A DNA stretch of 64,000 nucleotides from Lentisphaeria bacterium (GCA_017450705.1 JAFSTC010000054.1:1-64000), one strand, 5' to 3'. Positions 25,664-35,265 are shown, counted from the first letter of the stretch. A program made the numbers and translations. Notes: generated from the letters alone by a model not told the origin.

Positions 25664-27814
25664 ATGAAACCTGTCTACGGAAATTTTCAATATTTTTCCT
25701 TCCGGTACGATCCGGAGACCTTTCGTTTCAAATGTTTCTACCACCGGTTCGACGACGAGCGGGAACAGCTCTTCATGGACGGGCGGATCATCCACGGCAG
25801 CGGCCGGGAGATCCCGCTGCGCCCGGAACCGGCCTATGAGGTGCTTCCCGTCTCCGGCGAGCGGCTGCCCATGTTCCGCGACGGCCGCAAGTACACATTC
25901 TCGTACCGGGGACCTGATACGACGTATCACTTCGACGTCTTCTTCGAGATGCACAAGGGCGAGATGCAGATCCGCTTCTTCGGCAACATCATTTTCCTCG
26001 GCGAGTTGTACTGGAGTCGCGACGTCGCCGACACTTTCGCCTGTCAGTACCGTTCGGACAGCGCCGTCCTGCAGGGGGCTTCCGGTCCCGTGACGCACCC
26101 GGGCGACGACATGCTCTTCGACCGTGAACGTGACCGGGCCCTGCGCTTCTCCGTCCGCGGCAACTTCGAACTGGGATACGACTGGGGAAAAGCCTGCTAC
26201 ACCTTCAAGTATTTCCACAAGAACGAAGTGCCCGTCAACATGCTGCGCATCCGCGTTTTGGAGAATTGCGTCGCGCGCTCCATGAACATGCGCTACACCC
26301 CCATCGACAAAAAGAACCGGTTCCCCGCGCCCCCCGTGGGCTGGATGACCTGGTACGCCACGCGCTTCGACGCCTGCGAGGCGGAAGTGCTGGAGAACAC
26401 CCGGAAGATGAAGGAGCTTCTCGGCAAATACACCGACACCCTCGTCTCGTGGGTGGACTGGGAGTGGTATCACAAGAACATCAAGGGCGACGGGGAGGGC
26501 GGCGGCAACGTATTCTCCCCCTGTTCCGACACCTATCCTCACGGCCTCGCTCCCGTGGCGAAAAAGATCCGCAAGCTCGGATGCCTCCCCGCCGTCTGGG
26601 TGGGGCTCACCTGCGAGGGCAACAAAAACAAGTGGTTCGAAGCCCATCCCGACTGCGTTTTCGGCCCCGAGCCCCGCTGGTGCGGCCAGTGGTGGATCAA
26701 CCCGACGCGGCAGGAGATCTACGACGAGTACATCCCCATGGTCATGAAACAGCTCCTCGCCTGGGGCTTCGAGGCCGTCAAATGGGATTGCCTCACCATG
26801 ACGGGGTTCGTGTGGGAGGATTTCCGTGACAAATTCGGTCTCGGAAACGTCTCCACCGAACAGTTCCAAAAAAAGATCGTTTCCTGCGGACGCAAGGCGC
26901 TGGGGGACGACGTTTACCTTCTGCTCTGCAGTCCCCTCTCCGACAGCGACATCTCCACGGGCAGCGAGGTCTGCGACGCCGCCCGCATCGGCGGAGACAT
27001 CTTCAAATGGGACGAGTTCGTGCATCAGGCCATCGACACCTTGCACCACTTCTACCCCATCCACAACACCATGCTGTACGCCGACTGCGACAACCTGGTC
27101 ATGCGCAAGGAGTACAACACCGTCGCCCAGGCCCGGTCCCGGGTGTCGTTCTACGGCGTCACCGGCGTGCCGCTCACCATCGGGGACCGCTTCAGCGAAT
27201 ACGACGACGAGCGCATCGACATGCTGCGCCGGATCGTGCCCGTCGTGGACATGCGTCCCGTGGAGCTGTGTTCCAAGACGCCGTCGGGAAAAGAACGCAG
27301 ATTTTTGGCCGCCTTCAGCCGTCCTTTCGGCACGTGGAGCGTTTTGACGCTCACCAATCTGGATGAGAAGGATCCTTCCGACATGACGGTCGATTTCGCG
27401 GCGGACTGCCGCCTTGCGACGGGGAAGGACATTCGGTACGCCGTGTACGATTTCTGGAAGCACGCGTTCCTCGGCGTCTTCGAGACCGGCGTGACCGTGA
27501 GTGTGCCGCCCTGCGACACGGCGGTGCTGCGCATCACCCCCGTCGGGGACGAGGAACTGCCCACGCTGGTTTCCAGCTCCCGGCACATCACCCAGGGCGG
27601 TCACGAGCTCCTTGCCATGAGCCGCGGGAACGGCAAGGTGACGGGCGAGGTCCTCTGCGTCGAGGGCGAAGTTTGCCGCCTGACGTTCTACGTTCCTTCC
27701 GGCATGAAGGTCCGGGCGAAGGGCGGCGCGTGGCGTCAGAAGGGAACTTGCGGCGAACTTGCCGTCGGAGGGACCGACGGCGGTCCCGTTTCCTGGTCGA
27801 TCGAAAAGCGCTGA
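25664..27814 (+). CDS. Clan GH-D (GH27/GH36-like) glycosidase (copy B)
   Basis: 716 aa, leaderless and colinear with 19549-21678. Both begin MKP(T/V)YGNFQ. The barrel opens with WMTWYATRFDACEAEVLENTRKMKELLG, almost identical in the two. The probable nucleophile is Asp375 (VKWDC) and the acid/base Asp445 (ARIGGD). The C-terminus ends with a beta domain (LVSSSRHITQGGHELLAM). It lies 26 bp after the secreted partner gene. It presumably acts in the cytoplasm on an alpha-linked sugar; the substrate is not determinable here. Confidence 0.82.
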   Translation: MKPVYGNFQYFSFRYDPETFRFKCFYHRFDDEREQLFMDGRIIHGSGREIPLRPEPAYEVLPVSGERLPMFRDGRKYTFSYRGPDTTYHFDVFFEMHKGEMQIRFFGNIIFLGELYWSRDVADTFACQYRSDSAVLQGASGPVTHPGDDMLFDRERDRALRFSVRGNFELGYDWGKACYTFKYFHKNEVPVNMLRIRVLENCVARSMNMRYTPIDKKNRFPAPPVGWMTWYATRFDACEAEVLENTRKMKELLGKYTDTLVSWVDWEWYHKNIKGDGEGGGNVFSPCSDTYPHGLAPVAKKIRKLGCLPAVWVGLTCEGNKNKWFEAHPDCVFGPEPRWCGQWWINPTRQEIYDEYIPMVMKQLLAWGFEAVKWDCLTMTGFVWEDFRDKFGLGNVSTEQFQKKIVSCGRKALGDDVYLLLCSPLSDSDISTGSEVCDAARIGGDIFKWDEFVHQAIDTLHHFYPIHNTMLYADCDNLVMRKEYNTVAQARSRVSFYGVTGVPLTIGDRFSEYDDERIDMLRRIVPVVDMRPVELCSKTPSGKERRFLAAFSRPFGTWSVLTLTNLDEKDPSDMTVDFAADCRLATGKDIRYAVYDFWKHAFLGVFETGVTVSVPPCDTAVLRITPVGDEELPTLVSSSRHITQGGHELLAMSRGNGKVTGEVLCVEGEVCRLTFYVPSGMKVRAKGGAWRQKGTCGELAVGGTDGGPVSWSIEKR

Positions 27815-27833
27815 CCGGAGAGAGGGCCGACCC

Positions 27834-29963
27834 ATGGGGACGCCGCTCGAAAGATCCGCGCTCCGGTCACCGGGGGGAAGAGTTTTTTCCTTCGATGCGG
27901 GAACGGTAAGTTTCGTCTTTTCCTTCGAAGATCTCGAACGCCGGACGACGCCGGGGAGTTTTCTGCGTTTTTCCCGGACCCGGCCCTGGCATTTCCCGGA
28001 GAGCGTCTTCCGGAACGTGTGTCCCGCGTTCGCCGGGGAGGGGGAGGCAAGTCTGACCGTCTCCGCGGAGACGGAGGATTTTTTCTGCCGGCTCTCCTTT
28101 CGTTTCGAAGGGGAACTTCTGCTGGGGGAACTTCAGCTGGATGTCCGGCGGGACCTCGACGGCGTCTTTGCCGCGCTGGCGCTTCCCGTGTCGGGGGAGG
28201 GGGTCTTTACCTGCCCCGGCGTTCTTTACAACGACAATCCGTCGGCCGAACGCCTCACCGCCCATTTCCCGCCCGCCGGTCCGGCCTCGCTGATGCTGGA
28301 GGAGAGCCGTCTGCCCATCCCCGGAGTCAATGCGGAAAAGGACGGGGCGTTCCTCTCGCTTTTTGCCGTTCCCGACCCAAGCCGTGAGTGGACGCTGGGG
28401 CTCCACCGCGACGAAAACGGGCGGACCTTCCTCATGCTCGGCAGCGGCTGCGTGAGCTTCAACGGCGTGCCCGATCACGTCTACATCGCCAAAAATACGG
28501 CGGGGGATCCGGGGGAGCCTTACCCGTGTCTTGCTTCCGGTGCGCACGTGACCAAGCGTTTCGCCCTCTCGTGGGGATCTGCCGCCAAGGGACACGGGTT
28601 CCGCGACCTGAGCAAAAGCGGTTTCGATCTGCTTTCTCCCGCGCCCGTTCCCGCCCGGAGCCGGAAAGAGGTCATCGATCTTAAGATGCAGGCCCTCCGG
28701 GAACGCTGGGCGCAGGACGGTTATCTTTGTACCATGCCGGACAATCTCTACCGGAGGCCCCCGGCTTTCCTCTACGGCTGGACCGGTCAGTCCTTCCGGC
28801 TGGCCCTCTGCGATCTGCGCTGCGCCCTGCTTGCCGGAGAGACGGAGGGGATCGTCCGCATGCGGCGCTGCGTGGACTTTTTTCTGAAAAACAGCGGCAC
28901 GGCGCTCCCCGGGCTCCGGAACAACTACTTCGAACTTGACGGCCTTTTCTGGCATGCTTACGGCACTCCGGAGCGCCCGCTTTTTTCCTCCCGGGCGCAG
29001 GGGGAGACGTGGAGCGATCTTGCCCGGATCATCCTCTGCTGCCGGGAGCACGGCATCGCCGAACCCGAGGGTGCTTTGGAGGCTCTCCGGGAGGGACTGC
29101 GGTTCTTTATGGATCACCGTTTGACCGACGGAGCGGTTCCTCTCATGTGGAAGAGCGACGGGGCCCCGGGGAGCGATGCAGTCACCTGTGCCGGTTCCAG
29201 CGTTCTTCCGGCTTTCTTCCTCTTCTGGCGTCTGACCGGGGAAGCGTTCTGGCGGCGATGTGCCGAGGAGATGCTGGAGATATTCTACCGCACGGGCGCG
29301 GGGGATTTTTCGACGCCCTTCTCTCACGCCACGCTGGATGCCTCCTGCGAAGACAAGGAGGCCTGCGTGCCCTTTTTCACCGCTTCGGCGCTGGCCTATG
29401 AACTGACCGGCAGCGAAAAGTTCCGCACCTACGCCGAAGTCGCCGCGGACTGGCTCCTCACCTGGGTCTATTTCCACGATGCGCCCCTTGCGCCCGACAG
29501 CGTCTGCGCCCTCGACGGTTTCCGGACCACGGGCTGGCCCTCGGTGAGCGTGGAGCACCACCATTTGGACGTGCTTTCCCCCGCGTGGGAGCTTTACCGG
29601 TTCGGCAAGCTCACGGGGAGCAGCCGTTACACCGTCATGGGGAAAACCGTTTTCGCCGCGCTAAGCCGCGGCATCTCCGGCGGCGGGGGAGAGTGGTTTT
29701 TTCAAAACCCGGGCCGCCAGCCCGAGCAGTTCTTCCAGACCCGCTGGCACTTCCTTCGTGACGGTCATGAGAGCTGGGAGCGGTTTCACCCCGTGCTGCG
29801 TTATCAGCTCCAACGCCGGGGGTACACGGCGGAAAACCTCTGCCGCCGCCACTGGCGGGGCGGGTGCAATCCCTGGGACGTCTCGTGGATCATCGCGCAG
29901 GTTCTGGACGCCGCCCTGAGTTTCGAAGAGGAAGCCCGCACACTTTCCGAAAAGGCGGATTGA
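27834..29963 (+). CDS. Probable alpha/alpha-barrel carbohydrate-active protein
   Basis: 709 aa from ATG 27834, preceded by GGAGAGAGGG 20 nt after the previous stop; no signal peptide. The N-terminal ~270 residues look like a beta-sandwich (VFSFDAGTVSFVFSFEDL). The rest is helical with repeated Trp/Phe-rich segments (FLYGWTGQSFRLALCDLRCALL, NNYFELDGLFWHAYG, ASALAYELTGSEKFRTYAEVAADWLLTWVYF, GWPSVSVEHHHLDVLSPAWELYRFGKLTG), like the six-hairpin (alpha/alpha)6 barrels of many glycosidases and lyases. I do not recognise a family with certainty. It is the last gene of the LacI-type operon before the internal promoter at 29960. Confidence 0.6.
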   Translation: MGTPLERSALRSPGGRVFSFDAGTVSFVFSFEDLERRTTPGSFLRFSRTRPWHFPESVFRNVCPAFAGEGEASLTVSAETEDFFCRLSFRFEGELLLGELQLDVRRDLDGVFAALALPVSGEGVFTCPGVLYNDNPSAERLTAHFPPAGPASLMLEESRLPIPGVNAEKDGAFLSLFAVPDPSREWTLGLHRDENGRTFLMLGSGCVSFNGVPDHVYIAKNTAGDPGEPYPCLASGAHVTKRFALSWGSAAKGHGFRDLSKSGFDLLSPAPVPARSRKEVIDLKMQALRERWAQDGYLCTMPDNLYRRPPAFLYGWTGQSFRLALCDLRCALLAGETEGIVRMRRCVDFFLKNSGTALPGLRNNYFELDGLFWHAYGTPERPLFSSRAQGETWSDLARIILCCREHGIAEPEGALEALREGLRFFMDHRLTDGAVPLMWKSDGAPGSDAVTCAGSSVLPAFFLFWRLTGEAFWRRCAEEMLEIFYRTGAGDFSTPFSHATLDASCEDKEACVPFFTASALAYELTGSEKFRTYAEVAADWLLTWVYFHDAPLAPDSVCALDGFRTTGWPSVSVEHHHLDVLSPAWELYRFGKLTGSSRYTVMGKTVFAALSRGISGGGGEWFFQNPGRQPEQFFQTRWHFLRDGHESWERFHPVLRYQLQRRGYTAENLCRRHWRGGCNPWDVSWIIAQVLDAALSFEEEARTLSEKAD

Positions 29964-29988
29964 CTTTTTTGATTTTGTGTTGTATACT
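29960..29988 (+). promoter_or_regulatory. Promoter TTGACT-N17-TATACT before the Gfo/Idh/MocA gene
   Basis: TTGACT (29960-29965), 17 bp, TATACT (29983-29988). It overlaps the stop codon of the previous gene, so the oxidoreductase and the first PL26-like gene can be expressed separately from the LacI-type operon. Confidence 0.7.
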
Positions 29989-30003
29989 ATATATGGTATA
30001 CAA
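29980..30003. promoter_or_regulatory. Inverted repeat TTGTATAC-N8-GTATACAA, putative operator
   Basis: Two perfect 8-bp arms, TTGTATAC (29980-29987) and GTATACAA (29996-30003), separated by 8 bp. The left arm covers the -10 element. TTGTATAC-type arms are common in operators of GntR-family regulators, but no such gene is in the window. Confidence 0.5.
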
Positions 30004-30056
30004 AAACTCCCGGCGCGGAGCGGGGAGGGAAAAGCGACCAAGGGAGGGATACGCGG

Positions 30057-31103
30057 ATGGACAGGATCAGGTGTGCCGTCGTGGGCCTGCGTTTCGGGGA
30101 AAGCATCGTGAAACAGCTTCAGGACAACGCCGAGATCTGCGTCGTCAAGGTGTGCGACCTGGATCGGGAAAAGGCCGACCGCGTCGCGGCGGAATACAAT
30201 TGCGGGACGGCATCTCTCGACGAACTGCTGGCCGATCCCGGGATCGACGCCGTCGGACTTTACACGCCGCCCGTCGGCCGCGCGGCGCTGATAAAAAGGT
30301 GCGTCGAAAGCGGCAAGCCCGTCATGACAACGAAGCCTCTGGAGCGGGACCCCGCTGCCGCGCTGGAGGTGCTGCGCTTCGCCCGGAGCCGGGGCGTCCC
30401 CGTGCATCTCAACGCGCCGTCGCCTCTCCCCTGCGGGGAACTGCGTCAGATCGACCTGTGGAAACAGAAGTATGCGCTGGGCCGTCCCGTGGCCGTCCGC
30501 TGGGAGACCTATGTGCATTACCGCGAACAGGCCGACGGCCGGTGGCTGGACGATCCGGACCAGTGCCCCGCCGCTCCCGTCTTCCGGCTGGGGATCTACG
30601 GGATCGCCGAACTGATCCATCTCATGGGGCGGCCCGAAGAGGTCCAGGTGTTCGCCAGCCGCATCTTCACCGGGCGCCCCACGCCCGACAATGCGGAGCT
30701 TTCGATCCGGTTTGCCGGGGGCGCTCTGGGGAGTTTGTTTGCCTCCTTCTGCGTCAACGACGGCCACAGCTATCCCTCCGCGATGACTGTCCACTACGAA
30801 AGCGGGACGGTGAAAAAAAGGCAGTACGGTCCGGCGTTCGCCGTTCCCAAAGCCCAGTTCGACCGGGTGGAGCTGGAGCTGGACTGCGTCTGCGACGGGC
30901 AGTGCATCCATGAAACGTTCACCACGTCTGCGGAGGAGCGCTCGGGCTCCTACCAGTGGCGGAATTTTGCCGAGGCCGTGCGCAGGGGCTCTCCGCTTCC
31001 CGGGGAGGTCTCTCCCGAAGACGTCGCGCTGGGCATCGCCGTCATCGACGCCATGCGCCGGTCGGAGGTGTCCGGCCGCCCCGAACAGGTCGTTTTGCCT
31101 TGA
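30057..31103 (+). CDS. Gfo/Idh/MocA-family oxidoreductase
   Basis: 348 aa. The N-terminal Rossmann domain starts IRCAVVGLRFGESIVKQL, followed by VCDLDREKADRVAAEYNC and DELLADPGIDAVGLYTPP. The family glycine motif is altered (GLRFGES instead of GxGxxG), and the usual catalytic EKP reads TKP (MTTKPLERD). The C-terminal domain (FRLGIYGIAELIHLMGRPEEVQVFA, LSIRFAGGALGSLFASF) fits the family. Members oxidise or reduce sugars and cyclitols with NAD(P), and some cleave glycosides by an oxidation/elimination route. The start has AGGGAGG 12 nt upstream. It is followed 23 bp later by the first PL26-like gene. Confidence 0.9.
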   Translation: MDRIRCAVVGLRFGESIVKQLQDNAEICVVKVCDLDREKADRVAAEYNCGTASLDELLADPGIDAVGLYTPPVGRAALIKRCVESGKPVMTTKPLERDPAAALEVLRFARSRGVPVHLNAPSPLPCGELRQIDLWKQKYALGRPVAVRWETYVHYREQADGRWLDDPDQCPAAPVFRLGIYGIAELIHLMGRPEEVQVFASRIFTGRPTPDNAELSIRFAGGALGSLFASFCVNDGHSYPSAMTVHYESGTVKKRQYGPAFAVPKAQFDRVELELDCVCDGQCIHETFTTSAEERSGSYQWRNFAEAVRRGSPLPGEVSPEDVALGIAVIDAMRRSEVSGRPEQVVLP

Positions 31104-31126
31104 ACAGGAACAGGAAAGGTTTTTTC

Positions 31127-34100
31127 ATGAAACGTGACGGAAAAAGAGTGTCTCTCTTTCGCACCGTCCTCGGTGCGGTCGTGATGACAGGCGTGCTTCA
31201 GGCCGCGGAAAAGGCGAAGCCCGATCTCTGGCTGGATCACAAATTTGCCGTCCTGCCGGGAGCCTCGTCGAAAGGATTTGACCGGAAGGCGGCTTACGCG
31301 CTCTCCAACAGGGGGATCGAGAAGCTCCGCCTGCCGGAGAAACGCCCCGTGCCAACGGCCGATTTCCTTTTGAAGGACACCCCGGGGCGGGCCGGGAGCG
31401 TCACTTACAAAAAGGTCCCCGTGGAACTCCTCGAGGAGGCCGGTGTCGCCAGGCGCGCCCTGATCCGTTTCGGCTTTCCGCTGCCGGAAGGGGGGCTGTT
31501 CGACTTGGCGCATCTCCGCCTGGGCGACGGGGAAAAGGAGATCCCCGCCTCTTATTCCGTCACGGGAAAGTATCCCGACGGCTCCCTGCGCTGGGTGATG
31601 ATCCGCGCCGCGGTGCCGCTGGCGGCAAGGGAGAAGAAGACGCTTTTCGTCGAATTCGGGTCGAAGCTCGCCCCCCGCAAGGCGGAGGCGGAGGCGATCC
31701 GCATCAGCGAGGATGAAAACTTCATCGCCGTCGACAACGGCGTCCTCTCGGCCCGGATCAACAAAAAGCGCTTCACGCTGATACAGGATGTCCGGCTCGG
31801 CAAAACCTATTGCGGCAGCGTCAACGGCTTTGGAACGCTGATGGTCTTCCGCGACGGCAAGCGCTTCGGGACCTACAAGACGCCTCCCTCGATCCGGTGC
31901 ATCGAGTCGACTCCCGCGCATGTCGTCTACCGGATCGACGGCGTCTTCGGCGAGGCCGCCGACCCTTACGGGTCCTATACCGCGCGGCTCTCCTTCCACC
32001 GGGGCGTGCCGGGGTTCGATTTGGAGTACACCCACATCAACACCAACATGCGCTATGAATTCACCGACATCAGGTCCATGACCGTCGGCTTTGCGACGGG
32101 GAAGGCCAACCCGCTGAAATCCTGGGCGCATTTCACCGGTGGTACGCCGGTCCCCGGGGGGGCGGAGCGGGTGGTCCAGCTGGACGACGCGACCGTTTCC
32201 GCCGACGGGAAGACCTTTCCCGCTCGGCTTCCCGGCGGGATCAAGTTCGTCACCGAAAAGGGCGTGGAGGGCACGATCACCGTTTCCGACGCATGGAAGC
32301 GCTACCCCAAGGGCTTTGCCGTCGATCCCAGGACCAACACGGTCAACATCGAACTTCTGCCGGAACTGCCCGATGAAAAATTCGGAAAACATCTGCCCTA
32401 CTATCTGCAATTCCCTTTCTGCGGCGGCGGACACCGCATCAAGTGGGGCGTCTCCTTCACGGAGCGCCTGAGTTTCCGCTTCGGCAAGGATCTCTCCCCC
32501 GAAGCCGCGGCGGCGGAAGCGAATCTGCCCGTCATCGCGACGCTGCCGCCGGCGTGGTACGCCGAGGCCGGCATCTGGAAAGGCATGGCCCTCGAAAAAC
32601 TCTATGCCGGGATCGACAAGGAGGCGCTCGACCTTTTCAAGCGCAATCTCCAGCGTCGGGAAAAACAGCGGGAATACGGCGCGTTCAGCTACGGCGACTC
32701 CTTCGGCGAACGGGCGGGGCAGAACTGGACCAACAACGAGTACGACATGCCCCACGGCATGTTCCTCCTCGGACTGCGGACGGGGGACCGTGAGGTCCTG
32801 CGTTACGCTCTGGCCGCGGCCAGACACGAGGCCGACGTGGATATCGTTCACGCCTATCTGCATCCCTATTTCGTCGGGTGCAACATCCAGCACTCTTGCG
32901 CCCACACGGGGACCTACGGGCGGTGGAGCTGGCCCTACCGCTGCCGCTTCAACGACGGCTACAGCGGGCACAACTGGCTGCGGGGCATGGTGGACTCGTG
33001 GCATCTCTTCGGGGAGGGGACCGCGATGGATTCCTCCTATCTTTTGGCCGATCACCTCGCCTTCGCCTGGCTTCCCGCGCTGACGAAACTCGTGCAGATC
33101 CGGGACGGCGCGTGGAACCTCATCGCCCTGTGCGAGATTGCCCGCTCCAGCGGCCGCCCGGAGTACCGCAAGGCCGCGGACGCGCTGGCGAAGTACCTGA
33201 TGGAGCTCGTCGATCTCAAGACCGAGTGGTACATGAACCGCACAGGCGGGGGCCGGGGCGGCATCGCCGTATTCATGTGCGGCATCTTGCTCAACTCGCT
33301 TTGCGACTACCATGACTTGACGGGACGCGCCGACGCCGCTGCCAAGTGCGGAGATTTCGGCCGCTGGCTCGTGAAAAAGACCTTCTCCCCCGATCTCGGC
33401 GGCCTGTTCTGGTACGACGTCACGCCCGCGGGCAGAAGCACTTTCCCGTCGGCGATCTACAACGCGCTCATCGCCCCCGGCGTCATCCGCGCCGGAGCGA
33501 TCGCCCGTGACCGCGAACTCTTTTTGGCGGGGCTCAACGCCTTCAAAGCGCTCTCCATGTGCCCCGTGGACGCCTCCGGCAAGAGCGTGGCGCTGCATCT
33601 GCTTTTCATCGAAGACGTTCTGCAGGCCGCCGCTTCCTGGCGCGCGAAAGATACCGCGGACGTGCCGGAGACCTTCGACCGGGACGTGTGGCGGCGGGAC
33701 CTTGCCCGTCTGCAGACCGGCAGCGTCATGCACCGCGGTTCGGCCCGCTACGTCATCGTTTCCCGGCTGGACGGGCAGAGTGCCGACATCCAGTGGAGCA
33801 ATTACAACGGCTGGAACGCCAAGCCCGTCATCAAAAAACTGCTGGTGACCGATCAGGCGGGGAAGGCGGTCCTGAAGTATGAAAATCTGCCCACGGAGAT
33901 CGGGAAACTGGTGAAACACTTCCCCCTCCAGCTCGGTCCGGCGGGGTCCCGGTACACGGTGGAGATCGAAACCGACGGCCGATCCATGTGGGTCATTTCC
34001 GGCACGCCCGGATGCGACATATTCCACGATATGTCCGCCGGAGCGGTCACGCTGGTCTCCGCCGTCACGGGCAGATACACGCTGGAGCAATTGCCCGGCG

Positions 34101-34378
34101 AGACGATCAAAATTCGCCTGGCCCCCATGCACAACGGCCGCTTCGGACTGACGGTCCGGGACGACCGGGGCAAAGTCCTGTTCACGAAAAGCGGCGAAAA
34201 ACTTGTCACCGACATGAAAGACACCGGCATCGGCATCGACTGCGAGATACCTGCCGTCGGCGAAAAGCGGACTCTTGCTCTGGAACTTTTTGCCGGCAAC
34301 TGCGCCATGCTCAAGGTCGCGCCCGGGAAACTGCTGGCCCGTCCCCGACCCTTCCCCGCGCTGGGCGTCTGTCTGTGA
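31127..34378 (+). CDS. Secreted exo-rhamnogalacturonan lyase-like protein (PL26 type), copy 1
   Basis: 1083 aa. The signal peptide lies within the first ~28 residues (basic start, then TVLGAVVMTGVLQA). The RIFT-barrel-like N-terminal region has the family block VPVELLEEAGVARRALIRFGFPLPEGGLFDLAHLRL ... YPDGSLRWVMI. A central beta domain follows, then a helical toroid with NWTNNEYDMPHG, ARHEADVDIVHAYLHPYFVG and the GMVDSWHLFGEGTAMDSSYLLADH region; a C-terminal beta domain ends the protein. The order matches exo-rhamnogalacturonan lyases of family PL26, which release an unsaturated GalA-Rha disaccharide from rhamnogalacturonan I. It is the most divergent of the four copies and lies in an operon with the oxidoreductase. 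The activity is inferred, not certain. Confidence 0.78.
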   Translation: MKRDGKRVSLFRTVLGAVVMTGVLQAAEKAKPDLWLDHKFAVLPGASSKGFDRKAAYALSNRGIEKLRLPEKRPVPTADFLLKDTPGRAGSVTYKKVPVELLEEAGVARRALIRFGFPLPEGGLFDLAHLRLGDGEKEIPASYSVTGKYPDGSLRWVMIRAAVPLAAREKKTLFVEFGSKLAPRKAEAEAIRISEDENFIAVDNGVLSARINKKRFTLIQDVRLGKTYCGSVNGFGTLMVFRDGKRFGTYKTPPSIRCIESTPAHVVYRIDGVFGEAADPYGSYTARLSFHRGVPGFDLEYTHINTNMRYEFTDIRSMTVGFATGKANPLKSWAHFTGGTPVPGGAERVVQLDDATVSADGKTFPARLPGGIKFVTEKGVEGTITVSDAWKRYPKGFAVDPRTNTVNIELLPELPDEKFGKHLPYYLQFPFCGGGHRIKWGVSFTERLSFRFGKDLSPEAAAAEANLPVIATLPPAWYAEAGIWKGMALEKLYAGIDKEALDLFKRNLQRREKQREYGAFSYGDSFGERAGQNWTNNEYDMPHGMFLLGLRTGDREVLRYALAAARHEADVDIVHAYLHPYFVGCNIQHSCAHTGTYGRWSWPYRCRFNDGYSGHNWLRGMVDSWHLFGEGTAMDSSYLLADHLAFAWLPALTKLVQIRDGAWNLIALCEIARSSGRPEYRKAADALAKYLMELVDLKTEWYMNRTGGGRGGIAVFMCGILLNSLCDYHDLTGRADAAAKCGDFGRWLVKKTFSPDLGGLFWYDVTPAGRSTFPSAIYNALIAPGVIRAGAIARDRELFLAGLNAFKALSMCPVDASGKSVALHLLFIEDVLQAAASWRAKDTADVPETFDRDVWRRDLARLQTGSVMHRGSARYVIVSRLDGQSADIQWSNYNGWNAKPVIKKLLVTDQAGKAVLKYENLPTEIGKLVKHFPLQLGPAGSRYTVEIETDGRSMWVISGTPGCDIFHDMSAGAVTLVSAVTGRYTLEQLPGETIKIRLAPMHNGRFGLTVRDDRGKVLFTKSGEKLVTDMKDTGIGIDCEIPAVGEKRTLALELFAGNCAMLKVAPGKLLARPRPFPALGVCL

Positions 34379-34386
34379 CGGGAGCC

Positions 34387-35265
34387 TTATCGGGACTTTT
34401 CCGGGGGGACCGGTCCCTCCCGCTGCAAGCGTTCCTTCCGCCAGCGCCCGGGGGAGATGCCCCGGGCTTTGCGGAAGACTGAACTTAAGTAGTATTCGTT
34501 GCCGAATCCCGTCACCGAGGCGACCTTTTTCAGCGGCACGTCGGTTTCGCGGAGGATCTTCTCCACCTGGCGGAGTCTCGCCGTCCGGAGCAATTCGGAG
34601 AAGCCTTGACCGAAGGTCGCGAGCAGGATATGATCCGTCCGCGACTCCGACAGGCCCAGTTCGGCGGCCAGATCGGCCAGACCCACATTGTCCGCGAAGT
34701 GATTCCGGAAAAACCGCCGGATCTGACCGGGGCGGCCTTGTTCCCCGGGGTAACGGTTCCGCAGTTCCTCGGCCAGCCGCAGCAGCGCGTACCCCGCGCT
34801 CGTCAGCAGGGCCTCCAGCTCCGGGAGGCGCGCGTCGTCCCACTCCGGCAGTTCTTCGTAGGCGCGCCGGTAGCGCGCGGGGAAGCCGGAGACGTCGAAA
34901 TCCTTTTTCCGGAACGTCCCGGCAAAGATCGTGGCCGTGTGGACGTCCCCCGTCCGCAGCGGCATGACCAGCTCGGTCACGCCGCAGAAACACGTCGTGA
35001 CGAAGGCTCCTTTTTCCTCCGCCGCCCGCCGTTTCGCACCGAAACTGCAATGGGTGTTGCATTTTTCCCTGTTTCCGTACCAGAAACGGCAGCAGGGGGC
35101 GTCGTGCAGATTTTTTCCCGGCAGAAGTTCCTGACCGTCCGGCAGGGTGAAGACGCCCACGTGGTCATGGAGCGTAAGTCGCGCGCCGAACGCCTGTTCC
35201 ATCGACAGCCACAACTGCCGGATCTTCGCGATGGCCTCACTTTGACGTTCGCTTCCGGGAAACAT
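34387..35265 (-). CDS. AraC-family regulator with PocR sensor domain
   Basis: 292 aa. The N-terminal ~165 residues contain the Cys-rich pattern of the PocR sensory domain (CCRFWYGNREKCNTHCSFGAKRRAAEEKGAFVTTCFCGVTELVMPL), a PAS-like fold that binds small hydrocarbon derivatives such as 1,3-propanediol in the founding member. The C-terminus has two AraC-type HTH units (VGLADLAAELGLSESRTDHILLATFGQGFSELL; VPLKKVASVTGFGNEYYLSSVFRKARGISPGRWR). It is convergent with the first PL26-like gene and divergent from the FAD oxidoreductase gene, which it probably controls. Lyase pathways yield deoxy-keto acids and aldehydes that would suit such a sensor (speculative). Confidence 0.9.
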   Translation of the reverse strand: MFPGSERQSEAIAKIRQLWLSMEQAFGARLTLHDHVGVFTLPDGQELLPGKNLHDAPCCRFWYGNREKCNTHCSFGAKRRAAEEKGAFVTTCFCGVTELVMPLRTGDVHTATIFAGTFRKKDFDVSGFPARYRRAYEELPEWDDARLPELEALLTSAGYALLRLAEELRNRYPGEQGRPGQIRRFFRNHFADNVGLADLAAELGLSESRTDHILLATFGQGFSELLRTARLRQVEKILRETDVPLKKVASVTGFGNEYYLSSVFRKARGISPGRWRKERLQREGPVPPEKSR

